This document shows, in pieces, positions 23,054-30,860 of a stretch of 64,000 nucleotides of DNA. Source of the DNA: Celerinatantimonas sp046054195 (GTDB lineage: Bacteria; Pseudomonadota; Gammaproteobacteria; Enterobacterales; Celerinatantimonadaceae); NCBI RefSeq assembly GCF_046054195.1, contig NZ_JBEQCS010000005.1:124001-188000 (forward strand), read 5' to 3'. A model generated the notes under the pieces. The model searched no databases. It was not told where the DNA came from and saw nothing but the letters and a program-made list of their open reading frames with translations. The position numbers and the translations under genes were made by a program. Positions within the stretch are counted from its first letter, which is position 1. The number at the start of each line of letters is the position of its first letter.

Positions 23054-24862
23054 ATGCCTAGTGTGATGACTCATTACGTTAAGATAATCGCCGGATTAGC
23101 TTTGCCAGCCTTACCCTGCATCGCTTTAGCGGCCACGACAGCGCCTATGTCACTAAAAATAGCGCCATTAAGTGTGGATGACCACTCGGTTGTACTTACC
23201 TGGCAGGCGCCAGTGGATATCAGCCAAATCCAAGGCTATCAAATTCTAAAAGATGGCAAAGTGATTACCTCCGCCCGCGACAATAACCAACAGCACGCAG
23301 CTAGCGCACCTTATATTAAATCCTTTTATCAACGTAACACAGACCACTTTGCAGTCCCAATCGTCTGGCAAAGTGCCACCATCGATGATTTATCCCCCAA
23401 CCAACACTATCAATTTGCCGTTCGCACCATTGCAAAAGATGGCTCACTCTCAACGCCAACGCCAGCAGTTGCTGTTACGACGACGCTTAAACCGACCATT
23501 GTTTCTATTGCTGACTATGGCGCTCAAGGCGATGGCAAAACATTAAATACCCAAGCGATTCAAAAAGCGATTGATGCCTGCCCGAGCAACTGCCAATTAG
23601 TGATCCCAAGCGGGACATTTAAAACTGGTTCACTGTTTTTAAAAAGCAATATGACCCTGCATCTTAATCAAGGTGCAGTTTTATTAGGATCGACCAATCC
23701 TGCCGATTATCCAGCGGGGTACAAGCTTTATCCATACTCTCAAACCATGCGGCCAGCTTCTTTAATCAATGCGATAAAAACTGGCTCGCGTGAGGCTGGA
23801 ACGTTTACCAATATTAGGATCACAGGCTCTGGCACTATTGATGGCAACGGCTGGAAACAGACTAAAAAGCCTTACACAGACACGCTTGGACAAGCCCAAC
23901 CCCATTATATTCAAAGTAGCAGTAGCCATTATGCAGCAGATGGCATATTGGCTAAAAATCAGGTCAAAGCAGCGCTTGCCAATGGCATGAACTTACATCT
24001 GGCTTATGGCCAAATGCGCTCGAGCCTCATCACCTTGATTGGTGTAAAAAACCTCTATGTCAGCGGGATCACGATGCGTAATCCCGCCGATCATGGTTTG
24101 ATGATCCTCACCAGCCGCAACGTGGCAGTCAATTCAGTTAAGGCGCTCACTTTTGATGCTAATAATGGTGATGGCGTTGAGTTAGGGAACACGCAACAAG
24201 CCATGGTCTTTAACAGTTATTTTGATACTGGCGATGACAGCATTAACTTTGCCGCAGGCACTGGCAAACTCGCCAGTGTCGAGCCAAGTGTTTCGCATGT
24301 GCGGCTATTTAACAACTTCTTTCATCACGGTCATGGAGCAGTGGTCTTAGGCAGCCACACAGGCGCAGGGATGAGTGATATCACAGCACAAAACAGTGTT
24401 GTGGATGGCTCCAATATTGGTCTGCGCATTAAAAGTTCAACCATTATTGGCGGCGGCGTCAGTGATATTCACTTTGAGAACATGGCACTTAAAAATATCG
24501 TCAATAACGCTCTGACAATCACCTTAAAATATACCGACCCTAGCGCGTCCATTGACTATCCAAGCGCAACGACACCCGTAGAAATTGATCAGATTCATTT
24601 AAGCCACGTCAGTGTCGATGGTATTAGCGGCACGCAGCCATCACTTAATGTACAAGGCGCCGGCACTCATCAAAGCTGGTATAGCGATGTCACGTTGGAT
24701 GAGGTGAAACTGCGCAACGTAACACCGACTGATATTGAAGATCTCAAGAATAGCCAGTTTAACCAGGTAGATTTTCTGTCCGTTAAAGGTAGTCAGCAGC
24801 CATGGGGGTTCCACCATGTCCAAAACCTCTTAGTTAACGGCCGCAAAGTTTCATTGAACTAG
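23054..24862 (+). CDS. pehX: GH28 exo-poly-alpha-galacturonosidase
   Basis: 602 residues, the same length as Erwinia PehX. Signal peptide (IIAGLALPALPCIALAA), a fibronectin-III domain (about 30-145) and a GH28 beta-helix. GH28 catalytic motifs are visible: FDTGDDSINF (about 390-399), GHGAVVLGS (about 426) and RIKSS (about 458). The fibronectin domain plus GH28 arrangement is that of exo-enzymes releasing digalacturonate from pectate. Pairs with the nearby type II secretion operon, the known route for such enzymes in soft-rot bacteria. Start is MPSVM; an alternative ATG lies at 23066. Confidence 0.92.
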   Translation: MPSVMTHYVKIIAGLALPALPCIALAATTAPMSLKIAPLSVDDHSVVLTWQAPVDISQIQGYQILKDGKVITSARDNNQQHAASAPYIKSFYQRNTDHFAVPIVWQSATIDDLSPNQHYQFAVRTIAKDGSLSTPTPAVAVTTTLKPTIVSIADYGAQGDGKTLNTQAIQKAIDACPSNCQLVIPSGTFKTGSLFLKSNMTLHLNQGAVLLGSTNPADYPAGYKLYPYSQTMRPASLINAIKTGSREAGTFTNIRITGSGTIDGNGWKQTKKPYTDTLGQAQPHYIQSSSSHYAADGILAKNQVKAALANGMNLHLAYGQMRSSLITLIGVKNLYVSGITMRNPADHGLMILTSRNVAVNSVKALTFDANNGDGVELGNTQQAMVFNSYFDTGDDSINFAAGTGKLASVEPSVSHVRLFNNFFHHGHGAVVLGSHTGAGMSDITAQNSVVDGSNIGLRIKSSTIIGGGVSDIHFENMALKNIVNNALTITLKYTDPSASIDYPSATTPVEIDQIHLSHVSVDGISGTQPSLNVQGAGTHQSWYSDVTLDEVKLRNVTPTDIEDLKNSQFNQVDFLSVKGSQQPWGFHHVQNLLVNGRKVSLN

Positions 24863-24870
24863 TAACCAAT

Positions 24871-24898
24871 ACAAAGCGCACCATTTAGTGCGCTTTGT
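24871..24898. terminator. Terminator between convergent pehX and ugpE
   Basis: ACAAAGCGCAC (24871-24881) and GTGCGCTTTGT (24888-24898) give a perfect 11-bp stem with a 6-nt loop between the convergent stop codons at 24862 and 24927. T-tracts are short in both directions, but the AAA/TTT ends of the stem allow bidirectional function. Confidence 0.8.
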
Positions 24899-24926
24899 TC
24901 GGCATTTTAATCGCAGGAATATCCAC

Positions 24927-25760
24927 TTATTTAATACCAGAGAAACCGAAGCTGCGCATAAATTGCTTTTGAAACACTAAAAACGTAATCACTAGTGGTG
25001 CGCAAACCATCAGCGTGCCTGAACTAACCAGCCCCCAGTCACCACCTGATTCAGCGCCCATCGCAAAGGAAACCAAACCGATAGTCAGCAGCTGCTTACC
25101 CGGATCGCTTAACACCATCAATGGCCACAGGTACTCATTCCAGTGGTAAGTAACACTCACCACGGCAAACGCAAGCATAGCTGGACGCGCCAATGGTAAG
25201 AGAACATGCCAGATCACCTGCCACCAGCGTGCGCCTTCTAAGATCGCCGCCTCTTCAAGCTCTTTGGGAATATTCATAAATGTTTGACGCATCAAAAACA
25301 CACCAATGCCTGAGGCAAAATAAGGCAGCATTGCCCCTGTTAAGGTATCTAACAAGTCCATCGATTGTAAGGTGAGCAAATTTGGCACCATCACCATCAC
25401 GGGCATGATCATCATCTGCATTAAAAATGCGTAAAACAGCAGTTGTTTGCCAGCAAACTGATAATAGGCAAATACATAGCCACAGATGGTAATCGCCACC
25501 AACTGCACCACCAGCGTGCCAAAGGTAAAAAATATCGTATTTAGATACAGACCAATCCAATCGGCACTATTCCACGCCTCTTTAAAGTGACTGAGCGAAA
25601 AAGCCCCCGATGGAAGCAACGATGCCATTTGCGGACCAAACAAAGTCGGCCCGAATGATGATTTAACCATCCATAAGATTGGAGCCAACCAAACAATTGC
25701 TAGCGCAATTAACAAAATAACCAGAGCGCTGACACTCAAACGAGGCTTAACTGCGCTCAT
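24927..25760 (-). CDS. ugpE: Ugp-type ABC transporter permease (UgpE/MalG class)
   Basis: 277 residues, six membrane helices, binding-protein-dependent permease with EAA loop EEAAILEGARWWQVIWHVLLP. Last gene of the operon; it overlaps the ugpA stop by 14 bp. Together with UgpA it forms the membrane channel. The family also moves sugars, but the gpdQ partner and Pho box upstream favour glycerophosphodiesters or glycerol-3-phosphate. Confidence 0.85.
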   Translation of the reverse strand: MSAVKPRLSVSALVILLIALAIVWLAPILWMVKSSFGPTLFGPQMASLLPSGAFSLSHFKEAWNSADWIGLYLNTIFFTFGTLVVQLVAITICGYVFAYYQFAGKQLLFYAFLMQMMIMPVMVMVPNLLTLQSMDLLDTLTGAMLPYFASGIGVFLMRQTFMNIPKELEEAAILEGARWWQVIWHVLLPLARPAMLAFAVVSVTYHWNEYLWPLMVLSDPGKQLLTIGLVSFAMGAESGGDWGLVSSGTLMVCAPLVITFLVFQKQFMRSFGFSGIK

Positions 25761-26619
25761 AATGTGTTCCTTTTTCCATCAGTCGAAGATTCACAACTGT
25801 TATCACCATCATCACAATCAACAAAACAAAAGTCGCCGCAGAAGCCTTGCCATAATCATTGGTTTGCGTTGCCAGCTGAGTGATGTAGTAAAGCAATACA
25901 TTGGTTGACTGATTAGGCCCGCCTTGGGTCATCACCGCGACATGATCAATCTGAGTCACTGCATAGATAAATGCGACAATCACCACAAAATTTAATGTCG
26001 GACGCAAAAGCGGCAATGTGACAGACCAAAATATCTGCCAGCGATTAGCCCCTTCCATACGGGCTGCGGCAATAATGTCATCATCAATCGACTGTAATCC
26101 CGCTAAGAAAAACAGCATGTAGTAACCGGTGAACTTCCAAATACCGATCGCCGCCAAGGCAATCAGGGCTGAACTTTTTACGCCTAAATAGTTATTATTC
26201 ATCCAACCAAACAGCTGACTTAAATAGTAATCAAGCAGCCCCATGCTGGGCAGATAAACAAATAAAAATAGCGTCGCCACACTCACCAGCGGCAGAACCA
26301 TCGGCATAAAAATCACTGCTCTTAAGCACTGGTTAAATCGGCTGTTACGCCGAAGCGCTAACGCCAATAGCAAAGCCAACACCAAGCTTGGGATCATGGT
26401 CATGATGATATATAACAGGTTGTTTAATAAGGCTTGCCAAAAGACAGAATCGTGAAACAAACGCAGGTAGTTGTTCCATCCGACATAATGCACCGCCATG
26501 CTTAAACGAGTGTCAAACAAACTATCAAAGATAGAGCGCACCACCGGCAGATAGGTAAATAACACCAAAAAGATAAGGCTAGGAAGTAATAACAAATAGG
26601 GACGAAGACGAAAGCCCAT
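25747..26619 (-). CDS. ugpA: Ugp-type ABC transporter permease (UgpA/MalF class)
   Basis: 290 residues, six membrane helices, EAA loop AARMEGANRWQIFWSVTLPLL. The N-terminal sequence RPYLLLLPSLIFLVLFTYLPVVRS is typical of the UgpA/LacF group. AAAGGAATGTT precedes the ATG, 48 bp after ugpB. It would heterodimerise with UgpE and be driven by UgpC. Confidence 0.87.
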   Translation of the reverse strand: MGFRLRPYLLLLPSLIFLVLFTYLPVVRSIFDSLFDTRLSMAVHYVGWNNYLRLFHDSVFWQALLNNLLYIIMTMIPSLVLALLLALALRRNSRFNQCLRAVIFMPMVLPLVSVATLFLFVYLPSMGLLDYYLSQLFGWMNNNYLGVKSSALIALAAIGIWKFTGYYMLFFLAGLQSIDDDIIAAARMEGANRWQIFWSVTLPLLRPTLNFVVIVAFIYAVTQIDHVAVMTQGGPNQSTNVLLYYITQLATQTNDYGKASAATFVLLIVMMVITVVNLRLMEKGTHYERS

Positions 26620-26667
26620 AACATTCCTTTAAGATTAAAAAGGGCAGGCTCAGCTGCCCCAAAAGAT

Positions 26668-27975
26668 TTATTGCTGATTTAGCGCACTTTGGCTCTGATA
26701 AGGCGCTAAGATTTTATCGGCGTTTTGCTGCGCTTTTTGTGCAGCCGCAGCGGCAGATACGCTCTTATCACTAATCAGCGCCGCCAATTGGTTTTCCATC
26801 GCTTGGCGCACCGCCACTGTTTCGTATGTGCTGTACCAAGGATACGCATATTTAAGCTGCTCAAAGGCGACCTTAGCGCTGGGATATTTGGCTAAGAATT
26901 GCTTCATTTCAGGTAAATCATAGGCTTGTTTACGCGGAGCAAAATAGCCGGTAAAACGCGACCACTGGCCATTGATTTTAGGGCTGGTTAGATAGCGCAA
27001 TAATTCATAGGCGGCTTTTTTCTGTTCATCACTAATGCCTTTAAATGACACCAGTGACGCACCACCAATAATCACCCCACGACGAACATTTTTCGGTAAC
27101 ATCGCAACACCTAAATGAAACGATTTGACATGGTTACGGATAAATGTGAGCGAGCCAGTTGAGAGAATGGTCATACCCAATTTACCGGAGAGGAACTGCG
27201 CATCAATCTGTTTTGAATCCAGCACCCCTTTAGGCATGGTTTTATCTTTAAAAACAAGATCTTTATACAGAGTCAGAGCCCCGATGGTGGTCACTGAATT
27301 GTAATAGACTTCACCGGGGTAGTCCGGGTTATTAAAGTTGCCACCATTGGCATGAACCAAAGATGAAAGCACCCAACCACCGTAGTCATTATTGGTTGAA
27401 GGCAGCATAATGCCCCACTGACCGTTTTGTGCTGAAGTTAACTTGCGAGCATCAGCGCGAAGCTCCTGCCAAGTTTGTGGCGCGCCTTTAATGCCAGCTT
27501 TTTTAAATAGGTCTTTGTTGAAATACAACAGCGGTGTTGAGTTATGAAATGGAATGGCGTAGGCCTTGCCTTCAAACATCGCGTTTTTCTGTACCGCTTT
27601 AAAAAAGTTCTCTTTTAAAAAGGCGGTTGCATCTTTATCTGAGCCATATTGAAACAATTCACTCATTGGCAAAATTTGCTGGTTAATTGCCAAATCAGCC
27701 GTATAGTTCGCTGACATAATCACCAGCGCAGGTGGCCACCCTGCTTTGGCCGCAGCTTCTGCTTTTTGTTTGGTTGTATCGTAGCTCCCGGTAAAGATAG
27801 GTCGAACTTTAATATTCGGATGAGCCTGATTAAAATCTTTCACCAGCTGATTCATTTTAACCGTTAATTTGCCATCGACCGGGGCCGGAAACATCATATC
27901 GATATGAGTAGCAGCCATCGCTGGCACCATCGAACCAAGCGTCAATAATCCTGCGATTAACGTCTGTTTTTTCAT
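26668..27975 (-). CDS. ugpB: Periplasmic binding protein for glycerophosphodiesters (UgpB-like)
   Basis: 435 residues from ATG 27975. Signal peptide MKKQTLIAGLLTLGSMVPAMAA, then an extracellular solute-binding family 1 fold, with FNSTPLLYFNKDLFKKAG-like and TGYFAPRKQAYDL regions close to those of UgpB. It binds ligand in the periplasm for UgpAE. Two adjacent ATG codons (27978 and 27975) follow AAAGGA; the second has better spacing and overlaps the ugpC stop by one base. Ligand assignment rests mainly on context. Confidence 0.85.
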   Translation of the reverse strand: MKKQTLIAGLLTLGSMVPAMAATHIDMMFPAPVDGKLTVKMNQLVKDFNQAHPNIKVRPIFTGSYDTTKQKAEAAAKAGWPPALVIMSANYTADLAINQQILPMSELFQYGSDKDATAFLKENFFKAVQKNAMFEGKAYAIPFHNSTPLLYFNKDLFKKAGIKGAPQTWQELRADARKLTSAQNGQWGIMLPSTNNDYGGWVLSSLVHANGGNFNNPDYPGEVYYNSVTTIGALTLYKDLVFKDKTMPKGVLDSKQIDAQFLSGKLGMTILSTGSLTFIRNHVKSFHLGVAMLPKNVRRGVIIGGASLVSFKGISDEQKKAAYELLRYLTSPKINGQWSRFTGYFAPRKQAYDLPEMKQFLAKYPSAKVAFEQLKYAYPWYSTYETVAVRQAMENQLAALISDKSVSAAAAAQKAQQNADKILAPYQSQSALNQQ

Positions 27976-29042
27976 CATAAATCCTTTATCAAGAGGCGTT
28001 GATAAGTCTTGGCGCAAAACAAGTGCACTCGCTGCGCTTGAAAGTGACAGCTCAGCGATTGCCCGATATCCGGAAGGCTCGCCTCGTTATCACAGAAAAG
28101 TTGAACCGTGCCGAAATCAGCACGAAGTGTTAATAATCGAACATGTCCAAGGAGCTCTTGGCGCTCAAAACGGGCGTTAAACTGGTTTTGTCCATCGCGA
28201 CTTTCACCCAAGTGGATGTGCTCCGGACGCAGCCCCAACCACAGTGAATCGTGATTTTCGCGAACGGGTATCTGCCAGTTGGCAAAATGAAGAGCGCCGT
28301 TATGTATGGGGACTTGCCAAGTATTCATACTTGGCGAGCCGATAAAGCGCGCGACAAAGAGGTTGTTTGGACTCTGGTAGAGTTGCTCTGGCGTACCAAT
28401 TTGCTGAATTTGTCCTTTATCAAGAACCACGATGCGATCGGCCATCGTCATAGCTTCGACCTGATCATGCGTGACATAAATGGTCGTGACTTTGAGCTGT
28501 TCATGCATCGCCATAATGCCATCGCGCACATCATGACGCAGCTTGGCATCTAAGTTAGAGAGCGGCTCATCCATTAAAAAGAGCTGCGGATTGCGCACAA
28601 TGGCGCGCGCCATTGCCACCCGCTGGCGTTGGCCACCCGAGAGCTCTTTGGGGCGGCGTTTAAGCAGCTCATCGAGCTGTAACATTGATACTGTTTTATC
28701 AATTAACAGCTGATTTTCTTTTAATTTTTCACCGCGCACTTTCATCCCAAAGGTAATGTTTTTCTCGACACTCATATGGGGGAAAAGCGCATAGTTTTGA
28801 AAAATCATCGAAAAATTACGCTCTCTGGGAGAGCGCGCCGTTATATCGGTTTGGTCGCAATAGATATGGCCCGAAGAGACCTCTTCAAGACCTGCAATCA
28901 TTCGCAGCAGCGTTGATTTTCCACATCCCGAAGCACCCACTAACACCAAAAATTCGCCATTTTCTATCTCTAGCGAAAGATTTTCGATAATAGGTTGCTC
29001 GGCATAGCGCTTGGTTACCTGTTGCAGTTGTAGTTGACTCAT
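27975..29042 (-). CDS. ugpC: ABC transporter ATPase UgpC/MsmX type
   Basis: 355 residues from ATG 29042, which overlaps the gpdQ stop as ATGA. Walker A GASGCGKSTLLRMIAG, Q-loop FQNYALFPHMS, signature LSGGQRQRVAMARAI, Walker B FLMDEPLSNLD and H-loop VTHDQ are all present. The C-terminal OB-like regulatory domain (LRPEHIHLGE) marks the MalK/UgpC subfamily, where it receives regulatory inputs. Energises UgpBAE. Confidence 0.92.
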   Translation of the reverse strand: MSQLQLQQVTKRYAEQPIIENLSLEIENGEFLVLVGASGCGKSTLLRMIAGLEEVSSGHIYCDQTDITARSPRERNFSMIFQNYALFPHMSVEKNITFGMKVRGEKLKENQLLIDKTVSMLQLDELLKRRPKELSGGQRQRVAMARAIVRNPQLFLMDEPLSNLDAKLRHDVRDGIMAMHEQLKVTTIYVTHDQVEAMTMADRIVVLDKGQIQQIGTPEQLYQSPNNLFVARFIGSPSMNTWQVPIHNGALHFANWQIPVRENHDSLWLGLRPEHIHLGESRDGQNQFNARFERQELLGHVRLLTLRADFGTVQLFCDNEASLPDIGQSLSCHFQAQRVHLFCAKTYQRLLIKDL

Positions 29043-29845
29043 TTGCCACCCACCCAAGGGAAACGCCGCACACCCTGAAATAGTTGGAAATGATGCTGGA
29101 AACTCACCCAGCGATCATCATCGCTTAAGGTATGAATCAGACATGAAGGTTGATCAAACTGATAGGAAGGCGTTGCATCGCGTTGATAGACCGGGATCTG
29201 AATTGAAGTTGCTGGCGCACTGACAATTGCCACACCTTGGTAAAAGGTCGTCGTATAGCAGTGGTTGTGCCCGCAATAAATGCCCTCTAAATGAGAAAAC
29301 TGCTCACAAAGAGCCAACAGTTTGTCCCCGTTCTGACAGTTAATCGGGTCCATATGCGCAGAATTGAGCGCAAGCGGCGGATGGTGCATAAAAATTGCCA
29401 CAGGCAAACTCGTCTGTGAAAGCTGATAAGCGACCCAATCCAATGTTGCTTGGCTGAGCTGACCATAAGTCTGCTCTGGCACTGTTGAGTCGATAAACAG
29501 TAGTGTTCGCTTGGCTAAATCAACTCGATAGCGCACTTGCTCAGCGCTTAAAAGTGGCTCACACAATGGCGCTAAATGCTCTAAAAAAGCAGCCGTTCGG
29601 TCATGGTTGCCATTAATTAAATAAAGTGGGCAACGTGCATAATTTAAGATTTTTGCCGCTGCTTGATACTGCGGTTTGGTCCCATCGTTCGTGATATCAC
29701 CAGAGACAATAATCGCATCGATAGGGTCAATGAGATGATTCAACTGATGAATAATATCTGCGTTATGCGCATTCACATCAACGCTGTCGTACAACCGCTC
29801 ACCCTGAGCGACAAAATGCATATCACTTAATTGCGCAATTCGCAT
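29039..29845 (-). CDS. gpdQ: Glycerophosphodiesterase GpdQ, binuclear metallophosphoesterase
   Basis: 268 residues, the GpdQ length. Metal-ligand motifs are in order: SDMHF (DxH), SGDIT (GDxx), NGNHDRTAAFLE (GNHD), FMHHPPLAL and CGHNHCYT (GHxH). The segments RLYDSVDVNAHNADII and MDPINCQNGDKLLAL closely follow GpdQ rather than CpdA. It hydrolyses glycerophosphodiesters to glycerol-3-phosphate and an alcohol in the cytoplasm. First gene of the operon, so import by Ugp and cleavage are coupled. GAGGAATT precedes the ATG and a Pho box lies 49 bp upstream. Confidence 0.9.
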   Translation of the reverse strand: MRIAQLSDMHFVAQGERLYDSVDVNAHNADIIHQLNHLIDPIDAIIVSGDITNDGTKPQYQAAAKILNYARCPLYLINGNHDRTAAFLEHLAPLCEPLLSAEQVRYRVDLAKRTLLFIDSTVPEQTYGQLSQATLDWVAYQLSQTSLPVAIFMHHPPLALNSAHMDPINCQNGDKLLALCEQFSHLEGIYCGHNHCYTTTFYQGVAIVSAPATSIQIPVYQRDATPSYQFDQPSCLIHTLSDDDRWVSFQHHFQLFQGVRRFPWVGGK

Positions 29846-29893
29846 AATTCCTCGTACACCTTGAATTTCTGGCGACTAGGCTAGCGACTATAA

Positions 29894-29922
29894 ATGACAG
29901 TTACATGGCAGATTATTGACAA
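29894..29922 (-). promoter_or_regulatory. Three-unit Pho box upstream of gpdQ-ugp
   Basis: Read on the minus strand: TTGTCAA, TAAT, CTGCCAT, GTAA, CTGTCAT, TTAT. These are three 7-mers related to the PhoB consensus CTGTCAT, spaced at exactly 11 bp by 4-bp AT-rich linkers. This is the textbook array bound by PhoB dimers in place of a -35 element; a weak -10 (TAGCCT) follows at the expected 10 bp. It predicts induction by phosphate starvation. Confidence 0.82.
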
Positions 29923-29950
29923 ATAGATAACACTAAATTACTAATACTTT

Positions 29951-30091
29951 TATTAAGAAGAGAGTTGCTAGCGGGGAGGAAGGGCTGTCGACCTAACTGC
30001 GAAATTAGGATTACCAAAAAGTAATGGGTGTCGACAGCCCAACAACTGTGATTGGGTTTGCACTCAATCGCTATATAGAGTGCACATTTTT
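29951..30091 (+). ncRNA. Candidate structured small RNA
   Basis: Non-coding gap between gpdQ (minus) and ogt (plus). A consensus -35 TTGACA (29916-29921) lies 17 bp from TACTAA, giving a start near 29951. Then an 11-bp perfect stem (GGGCTGTCGAC 29982-29992, GTCGACAGCCC 30030-30040) encloses two small hairpins (CTAA/TTAG and ATTAC/GTAAT), a three-way junction. A terminator-like hairpin (TGCACTC 30059-30065, GAGTGCA 30078-30084) is followed by CATTTTT. It matches no RNA family I recognise. The remainder to 30366 is AT-rich and shows nothing further. Confidence 0.4.
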
Positions 30092-30366
30092 AGCGATAAA
30101 AATCAAGATCTAAAACACAAACCCAATGAATGGTTGGCTATACTAACGATATTCAGCGTAATGTCTACTTTTAAAAACAATTTTATCAATTTGAATTTTG
30201 ATTCAAATTGTAAATCCCAACAGCATCTTGATATTTCATCGAAATTTGCAATTTTTCGTACAAATATTAAGCATTTTGAACCATCAATATGCTTTAGTCT
30301 GCTATCGCGCATCAACGAGTATTGTTATAGTGGGGATATTATTTCTCACTCCACAGGCGTACAACG

Positions 30367-30855
30367 ATGTATCACTGTTTACTTAAAACCGCGATAGGCC
30401 CTTTGGCATTAAGTGCATCGGATGTAGGCCTTTGCCAGATTAGCTTCGACCCACCTAAGGAGCCATTGGATGAGCCAAAAAGACAAAATCCAATCTTAAA
30501 GCAGGCGTGTCAGGAGCTAGAAGAATACTTTCTAGGTCAAAGAGAGCAGTTTAGCGTTGCACTAGATGTGACAGGGAGCGACTTTCAAATGAAGGTCTAC
30601 CAACAGCTTCGCCAAATTCCTTATGGACAAACACGAAGTTACAAAGAGATTGCACAGGCGCTGAATAAACCTGGCGCATCAAGAGCGGTTGGCATGGCCA
30701 ACAATAAAAATCGTTTACCGATTATCATCCCCTGCCACCGAGTCATTGGTAGTAATGGCCAATTAGTGGGTTTTGCTGGCGGTTTAGGTGTAAAACAGCA
30801 GTTACTTGAACTTGAACGCAGCTATTCGCGAAGCGCACAATCGATAGCGGTATAA
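30367..30855 (+). CDS. ogt: Methylated-DNA-protein cysteine methyltransferase
   Basis: 162 residues. The active-site motif IIPCHRVIGSNG contains the acceptor Cys, and the DNA-binding helix-turn-helix region (GQTRSYKEIAQAL, then ASRAVGMANN with the Arg finger) is intact. It directly transfers alkyl groups from O6-alkylguanine or O4-alkylthymine to itself. No AdaA or AlkA domain is fused, so Ogt-type. Converges on hypF with a gap of only 5 bp and no visible terminator. Confidence 0.93.
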   Translation: MYHCLLKTAIGPLALSASDVGLCQISFDPPKEPLDEPKRQNPILKQACQELEEYFLGQREQFSVALDVTGSDFQMKVYQQLRQIPYGQTRSYKEIAQALNKPGASRAVGMANNKNRLPIIIPCHRVIGSNGQLVGFAGGLGVKQQLLELERSYSRSAQSIAV

Positions 30856-30860
30856 GACGA

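Noticed and set aside
29039..29845. Annotation as cyclic AMP phosphodiesterase CpdA
   Set aside because: Extended similarity (RLYDSVDVNAHNAD, MDPINCQNGDKLLAL) and the Ugp operon point to GpdQ.
30080..30397. 105-codon open frame in the gap before ogt
   Set aside because: AT-rich, no ribosome-binding site, no recognisable motif, and it overlaps the candidate terminator and the ogt start.
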